Under the pieces are notes generated by a model. The model worked only from the letters and a program-made list of their open reading frames with translations, was not told the DNA's origin and did no database searches. Below, piece by piece: positions 45,097 through 56,955 of a stretch of DNA of 64,000 nucleotides. How positions within the stretch are numbered: the first letter of the stretch is position 1; the number at the start of each line of letters is the position of its first letter. Source of the DNA: Cannabis sativa (Eukaryota > Streptophyta > Magnoliopsida > Rosales > Cannabaceae); assembly GCF_029168945.1 (NCBI RefSeq), contig NC_083602.1:11777850-11841849 (forward strand), in the 5' to 3' direction. The translations under genes were made by a program, and so were the position numbers.

Positions 45097-46030
45097 GGAA
45101 GAGGTTTCAATGGTTACATTTTTATTGTAACCATCATGGTTACATTTTTTTAAGCCATTGGATTACTATTAAATGGTTGTGATTAATTTGGAAATTAAAT
45201 AAAAATAAATAATAAATAACTTGTAACCTGAAAGGAACCTAATCATTTATTTCCTTATAAAACTTTAATTAAGATTAATTATATTTTAAAATTAAATTAA
45301 TTATAATTATTAATTAATTTTTTGTAATTTATTACTATATAAGGATCTTTTAGTAATTTATTTTTTTATACTTAAATTATTTAAAATTTTATAACAAAAC
45401 TTTTTATAATTTAAAATTATACACATATAATTTCATAATTTAAATTTTATTATACTTGTAATCTTAATTTTAAATTATTACACTTAATAATTTAATTTTT
45501 TTATTTAAATATTTAAAAAGTAAAAAATGAAATAAGTTGAAGGATTTTTGAGAAAAAAATGACTGCACTTGTTATCGATTGATTAGCTTGAGGCCTCATA
45601 CTTAGTTCATATAATTGTAACAAAATAATTAAATATCATTTAAAAATAATTAATTATTTGAAAATTTATTATAAGAAGAGAATTTTAATTTGTGTCAAAA
45701 GAAGTTTAATTTTTGTAAAAAAATAAATATTATAATTAAATGGCTTAATTATTAAAATAATTCAAGTAAGGATTTAAATATAAATATTAATTGCTAAAAG
45801 AGGTCTTGTTAAATATTTAATTAATTATTTTAAGAAAATAGTTAATTATAATTAAATAATTCTAAAAAAGGAATTTCTACTATTTAATTAATTATTTTAA
45901 GAAAATAGTTAATTATAATTAATTAAATTTTAAAAAAGAAAGTTTACCTGTTAGTAACCTGCTATTACAGGTTAAAAAAAAAATGTACCCATATGGTTAC
46001 AATAAAAATGTAACCATTAAATAGTTACCC
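45097..46030. mobile_element. Terminal-inverted-repeat element with hairpin ends, 934 bp
   Basis: The left end (GGAAGAGGTTTCAATGG...) and right end (...CCATTAAATAGTTACCC) are imperfect inverted repeats that become near-perfect inward. At each end a 25-base palindromic hairpin occurs, ATGGTTACA...TGTAACCAT (45110-45134 and 45993-46017). The interior is AT-rich and non-coding. It sits in a TA-repeat, so no target duplication can be scored. Confidence 0.65.
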
Positions 46031-46215
46031 ATATATATATATATCTATTCTATATAAAGTGTGCCTATATAACTGGAATTCTTAGTTTATGAGAAATTCA
46101 TGGGTGACTTTATTATTTTTATTTAATAAAATAATAAAATATTATTTATATATCATAAAATAATAATAAAACAAATTCTATTAATATTTGAACTGATATT
46201 TAACAAATTTCAACT

Positions 46216-46287
46216 CTATACATAATCACAACTATAGATCTATATATAATCACAACTATAGATCTATATATAATCATAACTATAGAT
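46216..46287. repeat. 24-base minisatellite in Helitron 3
   Basis: Three units of CTATATATAATCACAACTAT plus AGAT, with a fourth partial unit on the far side of the copia element (56540-56560). Confidence 0.9.
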
Positions 46288-46292
46288 CTATA

Positions 46293-48203
46293 TGTTAGGT
46301 TTTATGCCCTAAATAAAACTCTTTACAATCTGATTAGTTATCAATATAAGAAATTTGAAGTGATTGATGTTTGCATGAATTTTACATGCTAATGGTTTAA
46401 TATGTTTAATATGTTTATTACATTCATACACACAAAATCAGTTAAATCCAGATCATATGTTTATTCACAATTACAGTATCGTCAACACAGTGGAATGTGT
46501 TTGTGATCATATGAATCAAAAGTTTTGGTCCCTGTTTCATCAGTGTTATTGGATTTACACTAATGTGATAATCAGCGATGATGTGTACTTACACTTGGAG
46601 TAAGTGTTATGTTCTTTCCAGGACATTAGTAAAGTATACTAGTTTCGAATGTATGGAGTATACATTGGACTGGACCGATATTGCAACTAAGTTAAGATAT
46701 TACAAACTTACCGTTATACATATCTTTCCAAGTCAATATCAGTAGTTGATCTTAAGATTGAAAAGAATCTAAATCCTGATATGCTTGGGCTCAACTCAGG
46801 AGTGCTATTCATGTTCTTTGATTTATTAGTTAAGCCTACTTTTGGGTCAGGGTGATACGTATATTTTGGGAACATGATAGTATGATTGAGTGGGAGTGCT
46901 GAACATAAATATGGAATCTATAGCTTCTACTGGTGTATAGAAGTTAAGTGATGATTCCCTTCGAGCTTAGCAAATAGAAGTAAATGGATGAGCTCTTGTT
47001 TAACTGACTAATTATTAGATCATTAAACACCATTTACAGGTAGCTAAGTGTTTTAAGGGGCAAAATACATTGAGGGGTGAGAACGGTAAAGAAATCCCAT
47101 CTCGATGTAAATCATCTATATAGAGGATCTTTAAATCACAATAAGATTATAACAATGGTTAAATGAGATAGTATATTGGTATCGTGAAACATACAATATG
47201 CTCTATATAAGTCTGAGAGTGCAATTCTAAGTTCTAAGAGTGGATTCAACGAAGAATTAATAAGTAGGAATTTACTTGGTAAATTTGGTTCACTTATTGG
47301 AAGCTCAGCATATAGATCCATGGTCCCCATTCTAGTTGAGAACATTCGCTTATAAGACTCATTAATTGATTCGTGATTGATCAATTATAATTCTAAAGTT
47401 AGACTATGTACCGATTTTATGAATTTTCACTATTCAGGGGTGAAATTGTAAGGAAAAGAGTTTTCTGGGTTTATTTATTTATTAATGGACTTTATATGTC
47501 TAATTAATAATTAAATTAAATGACAATATTATTTAATAATGTATTTTAATTATTAAATAATTAGTTTTGGCATTTTAAAGGTTAGAATTGGAAAATTGGC
47601 ATTTTTGAGAAAATAGAGATAAAATTTGATAAAATTGCAAAATTAAGTGGGGCCCATTACAACACCTATGGCCGGCCACTTATAAGGCTTTTTCAAATTA
47701 TTATTTTATTATTTTAATGCCAAATAATTCTAGACCTAAACCTAGTAAGTTGCCTATAAATAGAAAGTGATGGCTCAGTCAAATCATAAGTTTTCATAAG
47801 CCTTTCTGACAGAAATTTCTCTCTTCAGAAAAACTGAGCCTTCCCTCACTCTCTACCTTGGCCGAAACCTCTCTCCCTCTTTTCCTTCATCTTTTTCGTG
47901 ACCCTAGTGAAAGAGTAAGTGCCCACACACATCAAGTGGTACCTCAATCATAGATTGGAAGGCCGTGAAGGATCAAAGCTTGAAGAAGAAGGAGATTCGG
48001 GCTCGGATCTTGATTATACTCGCTACGTAAAGGAATCAAGGGTTAGAGATCTGAGTGGAAGGAGACATTTATTCCGCTGCATCAATGTAAGGTTTTCTTA
48101 ACTTTATATGTGTTTATTTTATCGTTTTAGAAAGTTCATATTTAGGATGTTAATAAACATACTTGTGAGTAGATCTAAGATCCTGGTAAAATAATTCTCA
48201 ACA
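46293..48203 (+). repeat. 5' LTR of the gag-only copia element
   Basis: 1911 bases, TGTTAGGTTTTATGCCC...TCTCAACA. Differs from the 3' LTR at scattered single bases, with a cluster in the last ~350 bases. Confidence 0.93.
47755..47762 (+). promoter_or_regulatory. TATA box of the copia LTR
   Basis: TATAAATA, conserved at the same place in the 3' LTR (56090-56097) and in the solo LTR (41526-41533). Confidence 0.7.
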
Positions 48204-48205
48204 AC

Positions 48206-48218
48206 TGGCCTCAGAGCC
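48206..48218 (+). promoter_or_regulatory. Primer-binding site, initiator-Met tRNA type
   Basis: TGGCCTCAGAGCC starts two bases after the LTR. Copia elements usually have TGGTATCAGAGC here; two bases differ. Confidence 0.75.
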
Positions 48219-51200
48219 ATGGTAATTGATTTACTTGCATGTAATTTGGACTTTAAAACGATTGTTTGTATGTTCTTTGGATGGTATTATGTTGTATTGA
48301 GTGTTATTTGATGATTGATTGATGATTATGAAATTTTCGTGAAAAATAATTGTTATTTCGGTTCTGGAATTATTTTTATTGGATAGTATGGAAAAAATTA
48401 AGCAAGTTAGCCTTTTACAGAACTCAATTTGGATTTTATTTGAATTAGTTATGATTTTTGGAAGATTTGACAAAATCGGGGGTTTGTCTTGATAGTTTCG
48501 CACGATCGCAGAGCTGTCCGTACAGTTTCGAATTTTTTCAATTTTCTTCAATTTTTCATACCTTTTCATGGAATTAACTTCCAATTTTTTGTATGGTTTT
48601 ATATATATACTATTACTATTCCTAATTCAATTCTAATTATCATTTTGAATTAATTTATTTTTTTTAATTCAAGATATTAGTGTAATTTGAATTTGAATAG
48701 AACTAGTATTTATCTTTTTGCTTAAAAATCTATCTTATTTTTAAATTTGATTATATTTTTTTTTAAATTTAAGGTCAGATATTTTTTTGATATTTAAAAT
48801 ATCTTTTAAGATATTTATAATATTTTTTAAGATATTTAAAAATATCTTATCTTTTAAGATATTTATAATATCTTTTAAAGATATTTATAATATCTTTTAA
48901 GATATTTAAAAATATCCTATCTTTTAAGATATTTTAAAAAATATCTTATCTATTAAGATTTTTTAAATCTTTTTAGATATTTTGACCTTATTTAAATTTA
49001 AAATAAGATATTTATAATCATGTAATTTTAAATAGATATAAGATATTTTGCTAACTTTTAAATTTTGTTATTTTATTTATTTAAATTAAATTTAAAAATC
49101 TGAAAAGATATTTTATTTATCTTTTCTAATTTTTATTTAATTTTTATTTTTAAAATAACATTTAATTTTTAAAAAGTAGTTAGCAAATTTTGAAATGATA
49201 TTTAGGTTGGTTGAAACCTAATTTTTCAAATAGTAGGTTTAATTTTAAATTTTTTTTAAAATAATTTCGAAATTTTAAATATTTTTTTTGAAATTAATTA
49301 ATTTTTTTTATTTTTTCGAAATTAATTAAAATATTTTATTTAATTATTTATTTTTCGAAATTATTTATTTAAAATTAAATAAATCCTACTTCCAACTATC
49401 CAGCTAACCTTGTTGCAGGAGTATGTGTTTTTAGCTTGTATGTAAGTTTTAAAAACCTATTATTACTTGATTGCAAATAGCCATGGTTACTTTTTGCCGC
49501 ATCTAATGATACCGATGGCTCCCTTGGTCAAGTAAATAATTTGTAACAGGTAAATTTTACAATCTTCTTTCATCTGTGTATGACCTAGCAACATGATAGG
49601 ATCCATCCAAAGTGTGCCTGTGTGAGCCTATATGTTTATTTTATTATATAGATGCATATAGGTTGTTGCTAAATAAAATGTCACACCATGATAGATTTTA
49701 TTTAGGTCCATTTAGTTATTGGACCTATTCAATTAATAACAGTTATTCATTTTAAGGTTAAATTCCTCTCTTTTGGGCCTTGTGTGAGAGTTGGGTGCCA
49801 TAGAAGTGGGTACGACATACTGAACCCAGCACCCCCTCACATGAACTACCCCAATTGTGAAGGCCCATTTGCCTGATTTGAATAACTGTACTAGGTTAAT
49901 TATAATAGTTTGACCTAATAAAATTGAATTAGCAACATAATTAACTTTTAAAATATATGAAAATTTATTTTCATTTTAATATTTTAAAGTTAATTTTAAG
50001 AAAAACACTTTTAGTTTAGATATTATTTCTAGATAAACTATTTGTATTTTTCTTGTATTTAATTAAATATAGAATTTTAACTAACTAAGATTCTTTCTGG
50101 AGCTTATTTAATTAAATATTCCTATTTAAGTTATAAATTAGTTGTATCAACTGATTTTTCTTAACTAACTTAAATTTGAATATTTGATTTAAATTTTAAA
50201 TCAAGTTGAGGAATCTTAGGCATTAGTTATTAAAGATTCTTAAGATATTTTTTTTTAAGTTAATATCTTTTCAAATATTAACTTGAAATGGAATATCTTA
50301 GATATTTTTTTTGTTAATATCTTTTCAAATATTAACTTTAAAAGATATCTTCAAATTAAGTGGTTACAACTTAATTTGTGATATTTAATTAAATCTAGAT
50401 TTGAAATTATTTAAGTTTAAGATTTTTTCTATATAACTTAAATTAGATATTTTTCAAATTTTTGAAAAGATACTTAGTCAAATAAGATATTTTCTAGATA
50501 GTAATTTCTAGACTACTTATTATTTCTAATACTTATATAGGAAAATATTATACTTTTGTGAAATTAATTATTTAAATAATTAATTTTGGTACAATTTTAT
50601 TAAGTATATTTTTCCTAGTATTAAATAGAAATTAATAATTAAGGCTTCTCTACACTTAATTATTTATTTCTTGAATTTAATACAATTAATTAAGTTGAAA
50701 AATCTAAATATCTAAGTTGATTTTCATCATGATACTTAAATATTTATTGATTTTTCATGACACTTAATTAAATAGAAAATTAATTTTAGGTTGAAATTTA
50801 ATTTTTCAACTTAAATTTAAATAATTTTCAAAATATATATTTTTCTTTATTTTATTAATCAATTTCGAAATTGCATTTTAATTATGCAATATTTTCGATT
50901 TTTTTTGAAAAATAGATTGAGTTGTAAATTAATTATTTATTTTAATTAATTCTTGGACCAACTCAAGTCAATGATTTTTTCATTTAATAGATTAATTTAA
51001 AATAAGTGAATTTAAAATATATATATTATTAGAAATTGAATTAACTAGTCAAAAGAATATCTAGATAGGTGATATTTTTGCTTGAAGTATTGCTTTTCTA
51101 TTTTTATTATTTTCGAAAATTGTATAATTTTTTTATACTTAATTTTCGAACCCAATAAATATATTCTCAAAGGAAATTTTTAAGTTGTTAATTATTTATT

Positions 51201-51942
51201 TAATTCATCTTAAATTAATTTCCTTAATATTTATATTTAAGATTATTACTAAGATGGAAATAATTAATTTTATTTCAATCACCATCTAGTATAATTTTAT
51301 AAATATTATATTAAATTCTTATTTTTGAATTTTAATTCTTAAATAGAATTTAATGAGATTTATTTATTAGAATAATAAGAAAATACATTTTAAACAATGA
51401 GCTTTATTATTATTAAGATATTCGATCTCCATTGTGGGTTTTACACCGCGTTTGTTTTAGTGAGTAATCCTCCCTAATGGAGGAACGTTCATTAGCAATT
51501 TCGCACCGTTTAATCTCGCATGATAAGTGGTTTGTAAGTGTTTTATATGGTATAGATCACCCTAATGGTGGCGACCATATTTGACTTGCAAATTGCGAAA
51601 CAATGGTAGAAGCTCATGAGATAGAATAGCCTTGACTCTCGCCTAAACGGGACAACGCTGGATTCTGATCTTGATCGAATAAAAGGTTGCTAGAATGTTT
51701 AACATTTTAGATGAGCTGACAACTCTATTCAATGGATGGTAGCTTTGACTCTCGCCTAAACGGGACACTGATATCAGTTTGTTGAAAACCTTGGAAATTA
51801 TTTAGGATTGAATTTTTAAGTATTTTCTCATATCATTCCTACTTGCTATGTGCTTATAATTTCTGAATTGATTTTGTGTGTTAAACCATTATTAATTTCT
51901 ATTTGTTGATTTCTATTATTTTGTAGTATCCTGTTTGTCAAA
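48219..51942 (+). other. Non-coding leader of the gag-only copia element
   Basis: 3.7 kb without an ORF. It holds an AT-rich palindromic repeat zone (48775-48970) and, close to gag, two copies of TTGACTCTCGCCTAAACGGG (51632-51654, 51745-51767) in GC-richer surroundings. Confidence 0.7.
48775..48970. repeat. AT-rich palindromic repeat zone
   Basis: At least six copies of AAGATATTTATAATATCTTT-like words and their variants, each nearly self-complementary. Confidence 0.7.
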
Positions 51943-52801
51943 ATGAATCCCATGTTATCACTGTTGACTGAAAATAAGCTGAATGGATCTAACTTTAATA
52001 AATGGAATGAGAACATTAATATTGCTCTCATAGGAGAAAGTGCCTTGTTTGTTTTAACTGAGCCGTCACCTGAAGTGCCTGGGGATAATGCATCCAAAGC
52101 TGTGAAAGAAAAGTATGAGCGTTGGCGTAAGGCAAATGACAAAGCTCTATACTTTATGCTTTCTAGCATGGTTGACACCCTCGAAAACTCGGTTTTCTAA
52201 AACTGAGAAGGCTGCTGAAGTTATGACGAAGTTAAATGAGCTATTCGGTAAGGCATCACTTCAGTCACGCTTTGACGCGACTAAGAAGTACATTAACGCA
52301 CGGATGGAACCTCATCAAAACGTGCGTGATCATGTCCTCCTCATGTCCAGTTATTTCCAAGAAGCCCAGGATCATGGTGCTGAAATGGACAGTGCTACTC
52401 AAGTTAGTCTTATCTTGACAGCCCTGACTCCAGCATTTCTACCATACACATCAAATTATGTCATGAATAAGAAGGAAATTGACTTTCATGAATTAGTCAA
52501 TGACCTTCAAACTTATGAAAATTTGATTGGAGGACCCAAGAAGAAAGGGAGTAAACCTCATCCTGGTAATGGTAATGGGACGATGAAACCTGAAGCAAAT
52601 GTCGCCTCTGCTTCAAAGCCCAAATCGAAGAAGAAGTGGAAGAACACCAAGAAGCGAACAAAAGTCATGAAAAAGACTGCTCCTTCTGGTGATGCTACAC
52701 TTAAAGGAAAGTGTTTCCACTGCAATGAAAAAGGCCATTGGAAACCCCAATGTCCTAAACTTCTTGCAAAGAAACAAGGTATTTCCTTTCATAAACTTTA
52801 A
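51943..52801 (+). pseudogene. Copia gag protein, frameshifted
   Basis: ATG at 51943 opens 85 codons (NPMLSLLTENKLNGSNFNKW, the conserved gag N-terminus in which LNG.N..W is typical; then FVLTEPSPEVP) that stop at 52200. The rest continues in the +1 frame from about 52190 (KTEKAAEVMTKLNELFG, SLQSRFDATKKYINARM, VSLILTALTPAFLPY) to 52801. Near the end a lysine-rich tract precedes the zinc knuckle CFHCNEKGHWKPQC (C-x2-C-x4-H-x4-C). The frameshift lies at GGTTTTCTAAAACTGAG (52190-52206). It could be a mutation; no evidence of programmed shifting. The product would form the particle shell and bind RNA. Confidence 0.85.
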
Positions 52802-54615
52802 GAGTTTTAGTGAATTATTATCCAATTGGATTTATAATTCTGGACTAACTTTGTTTATTTGTTTTCTTCTTCTTATAGGCCAAGCTACTTGAACTCAATT
52901 GAGTTGGATCAGCAAGCTGGACCAAGGGTGAAATCGTCCAGATGAAGATGAAGCTCTTCAATTTATTTTTTGAATTAATTGTTTTAGTTTAAAGACAATT
53001 TGGATTTCAAATTTTAGTTAGGGATATTTATCCCTGTTTCTCTCATATTGTTGCAATATTTTTTTTTATCATTAATAAAGTTTTATTTTTTTTCGAAATT
53101 CCCTATTGCAATTTATGAGATTGAGCTTCATTTAATTCTATCTTCATCAATTATTACCACATTATATTTATATGTTTGTATGTGTAAGTGTTTTTATTAT
53201 TGATGCAAATTCTATAATATTTACAACTCTTCATAGAGTTATATTATATAAACACTAGAAATTATTTCTATGTTTATCAATAATTGTTCATTCTCATACA
53301 ATTATTAAGAATTTGTTTAATAAAAGGATCTTATGATCTGATAGGGGTGGAGAAAAGTTAAGAAAACTATGCAGTTCAACGATCTTTTATATCTAATGAA
53401 CTCTGGATAGTATTCAACTCCACATAAACTCTATCACACAGAGAATCATGATCTTTACAACCTTTAGGGGTGGATCATAATCTCTATATACTTAGGGGTG
53501 GAGATTTTCCATAGTACCCTAAATGTATATTCTTAGGGGTGGAGTCTATTCCACAATTCCCTATGAAACACATATCTTGTTTAAACATAGAAGTAATATA
53601 ATGAGTCAGCTATTGTCAATATAAATTCTTGATCTTGATTGTATGTTCCATTTCGTTTTTTACTGTTGTAAGTAAAAGCATGATACCTTTGAAAGTTCTT
53701 TGTTAAAGTCTCACACTACCTTAATTGAGTGGGAGAATTTTAAAGTTCTATACCCATCTTCATTAGGTTGATAATTGTGATAGGTACTTAAGAACACTGC
53801 GAAAAGCAAATCTAACCATTCACATGGATAGGTATAGCTTATCGAAATTATGAGAATAAGATAAAGAACTCTAGTTCGGTCTATTCGAATGACTTGAGCC
53901 AAGAATTCTTAATCCTCATAAAATTTGATGGTATCTTAATTTTGATTACTTTATCTCTGGCATGTATTTTTCACTTCAAATACTAGTCTGCCATGTTGAT
54001 GACTTAGTCTTAACTTAAAGTTTCAGACTAATACAAAAGTCACAACTAGGTAACTCTCCAAACAATCAGAGGTTAAAAGTATTATTTAACCAGACATACG
54101 CTTATTGAGTGGGAGCTATCCGAGATGTAATCAAATAGGGAACATTAGAAGATATTCAAGAAGGATTTATGAAAGTGATCTATATGTCAGATATTAAGGA
54201 ACTGTGTATCAGTTGTCTTTGTATCACACCATCTAATTTCGAAATTCTTAAGATGGTGCTTACTTTGGGGGTGGAGGAATTATTGTATAATAATTCAAGC
54301 TCTACCAGAGAAGAACTATAACTTGGTCTATTCGAAAATACCAGAAAGTTATATCACTGAAGAAAAGTCTACACTGTATTATCTCAATTACATATTTTAA
54401 AATATGAGAGATATGTCCTCTGTTAATTCAGATGTACTTTTAAAACAGTAAAGATCTCAGTATCCCTTGATGAGTAAAGCATATAGTAAAGGATGTTTCA
54501 TAAGAGTATTTATGAACTAGTTTCCAGAAGTTTGGGTGGATTCAAATATACTACACTTGATCTGAAGATCAAGACATCAGATTGACCTATTTGCGCAGTT
54601 TGTTTTATATTAGTG
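52802..54615 (+). other. Non-coding region of the copia element where pol would normally lie
   Basis: No protease, integrase or RT motif in any frame. Contains repeated TTAGGGGTGGA words (53343, 53465, 53501, 53535, related 54268) and three TGAGTGGGAG-like purine motifs (53725, 54107, 54619). Confidence 0.7.
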
Positions 54616-54627
54616 CAAGTGGGAGTT
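54616..54627 (+). promoter_or_regulatory. Polypurine tract of the copia element
   Basis: CAAGTGGGAGTT directly precedes the 3' LTR start TGTTAGG at 54628; AAGTGGGAG is the usual copia tract. Confidence 0.85.
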
Positions 54628-56539
54628 TGTTAGGTTTTATGCCCTAAATAAAACTCTTTACAATCTGATTAGTTATCAATATAAGAAATTTGAAGTGATT
54701 GATGTTTGCATGAATTTTACATGCTAATGGTTTAATATGTTTAATATGTTTATTACATTCATACACACAAAATCAGTTAAATCCAGATCATATGTTTATT
54801 CACAATTACAGTATCGTCAACACAGTGGAATGTGATTGTGATCATATGAATCAAAAGTTTTGGTCCCTGTTTCATCAGTGTTATTGGATTTACACTAATG
54901 TGATAATCAGCGATGATGTGTACTTACACTTGGAGTAAGTGTTATGTTCTTTCCAGGACATTAGTAAAGTATACTAGTTTCGAATGTATGGAGTATACAT
55001 TGGACTGGACCGATATTGCAACTAAGTTAAGATATTACAAACTTACCGTTATACATATCTTTCCAAGTCAATATCAGTAGTTGATCTTAAGATTGAAAAG
55101 AATCTAAATCCTGATATGCTTGGGCTCAACTCAGGAGTGCTATTCATGTTCTTTGATTTATTAGTTAAGCCTACTTTTGGGTCAGGGTGATACGTATATT
55201 TTGGGAACATGATAGTATGATTGAGTGGGAGTGCTGAACATAAATATGGAATCTATAGCTTCTACTGGTGTATAGAAGTTAAGTGATGATTCCCTTCGAG
55301 CTTAGCAAATAGAAGTAAATGGATGAGCTCTTGTTTAACTGACTAATTATTAGATCATTAAACACCATTTACAGGTAGCTAAGTGTTTTAAGGGGCAAAA
55401 TACATTGAGGGGTGAGAACGGTAAAGAAATCCCATCTCGATGTAAATCATCTATATAGAGGATCTTTAAATCACAATAAGATTATAACAATGGTTAAATG
55501 AGATAGTATATTGGTATCGTGAAACATACAATATGCTCTATATAAGTCTGAGAGTGCAATTCTAAGTTCTAAGAGTGGATTCAACGAAGAATTAATAAGT
55601 AGGAATTTACTTGGTAAATTTGGTTCACTTATTGGAAGCTCAGCATATAGATCCATGGTCCCCATTCTAGTTGAGAACATTCTGCTTATAAGACTCATTA
55701 ATTGATTCGTGATTGATCAATTATAATTCTAAAGTTAGACTATGTCTGATTTTATGAATTTTCACTATTCAGGGGTGAAATTGTAAGGAAAAGAGTTTTC
55801 TGGGTTTATTTATTTATTAATGGACTTTATATGTCTAATTAATAATTAAATTAAATGACAATATTATTTAATAATGTATTTTAATTATTAAATAATTAGT
55901 TTTGGCATTTTAAAGGTTAGAATTGGAAAATTGGCATTTTTGAGAAAATAGAGATAAAATTTGATAAAATTGCAAAATTAAGTGGGGCCCATTACAACAC
56001 CTATGGCCAGCCACTTATAAGGCTTTTTCAAATTATTATTTTATTATTTTAATGCCAAATAATTCTAAACCTAAACCTAGTAAGTTGCCTATAAATAGAA
56101 AGTGATGGCTCAGTCAAATCATAAGTTTTCATAAGCCTTTCTGACAGAAATTTCTCTCTTCAGAAAAACTGAGCCTTCCCTCACTCTCTACCTTGGCCGA
56201 AACCTCTCTCCCTCTTTTCCTTCATCCTTTTTGTGACCCTAGTGAAAGAGTAAGTGCCCACACACAGTAAGCAGTAACTCAATCATAGATTGGAAGACTG
56301 TGAAGGATCAAAGCTTGAAGAAGAAGGAGATTCGGGCTCAGATCTTGATTATACTCTGCTACAGAAAGGAATCAAGGGTTAGAGATCTGAGTGGAAGGAG
56401 ACATTTATTCCGCTGCATCAATGTAAGGTTTTCTTAACTTTATATGTGTTTATTTTATCGTTTTAGAAAGTTCATATTTAGGATGTTAATAAACATACTT
56501 GTGAGTAGATCTAAGATCCTGGTAAAATAATTCCCAACA
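54628..56539 (+). repeat. 3' LTR of the gag-only copia element
   Basis: 1912 bases, TGTTAGGTTTTATGCCC...CCCAACA. Its last 300 bases agree better with the solo LTR at 40098-41996 than the 5' LTR does (for example CTCTGCTACAGAAAGGAATC). Confidence 0.93.
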
Positions 56540-56679
56540 CTATATATAATCACAACTATAACTCTAGAAATTAAAAATATATATATAAAATAAATTGAAC
56601 CTTAAACAGCATATACAATTAGTTTGTTGAGAGAGATCAGAAAAAGAACGAATTATATATGGAATTTTTTTTTACAAAA

Positions 56680-56955
56680 AAAATGGACAATCCAGTTATA
56701 TGCAGACTCGGTTAGAATGAAAAGTGCAAAATAAAAAATTATACTATTGTCTCTGTCGAAGCAAATGTTATCTTCAATTATCAACAATTTAGAAATTAAT
56801 TTTTAATTTTCTTTTTATCTTACACACATTGTGTTTCCTTAAGTATTTGAACATCAATTTTTAGTTTATTGTTGGATTAACTTAAGAACATATTTAAATT
56901 ATCAAGCTTTTTTAAACACTAATATACTGCATTCGGTATTTACTTTTTATTTATA
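56680..56955 (+). repeat. First copy of the Helitron 3' region
   Basis: From TGGACAATCC to CATTCGGTATTTACTTTT, matching 57486-57810 with small gaps, but stopping before the terminal hairpin. The second copy carries the real CTAG end. Confidence 0.75.

Larger units (their letters stand above)
46293..56539 (+). mobile_element. Gag-only Ty1/copia retrotransposon (TR-GAG type) nested in Helitron 3
   Basis: LTRs 46293-48203 and 54628-56539 are about 99 percent identical by eye. CTATA flanks the element (46288-46292, 56540-56544). Primer site and polypurine tract are in place. The 6.4-kb interior has one copia gag ORF (split by a frameshift) and no protease, integrase or RT in any frame. Two thirds of the interior is AT-rich non-coding DNA. 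It must be mobilised by a relative, if at all. Confidence 0.93.

Noticed and set aside
52115..52801. Programmed frameshift in copia gag
   Set aside because: The shift could be programmed, but I see no slippery heptamer with a following structure, and gag in relatives is one frame; treated as a mutation or sequence error.
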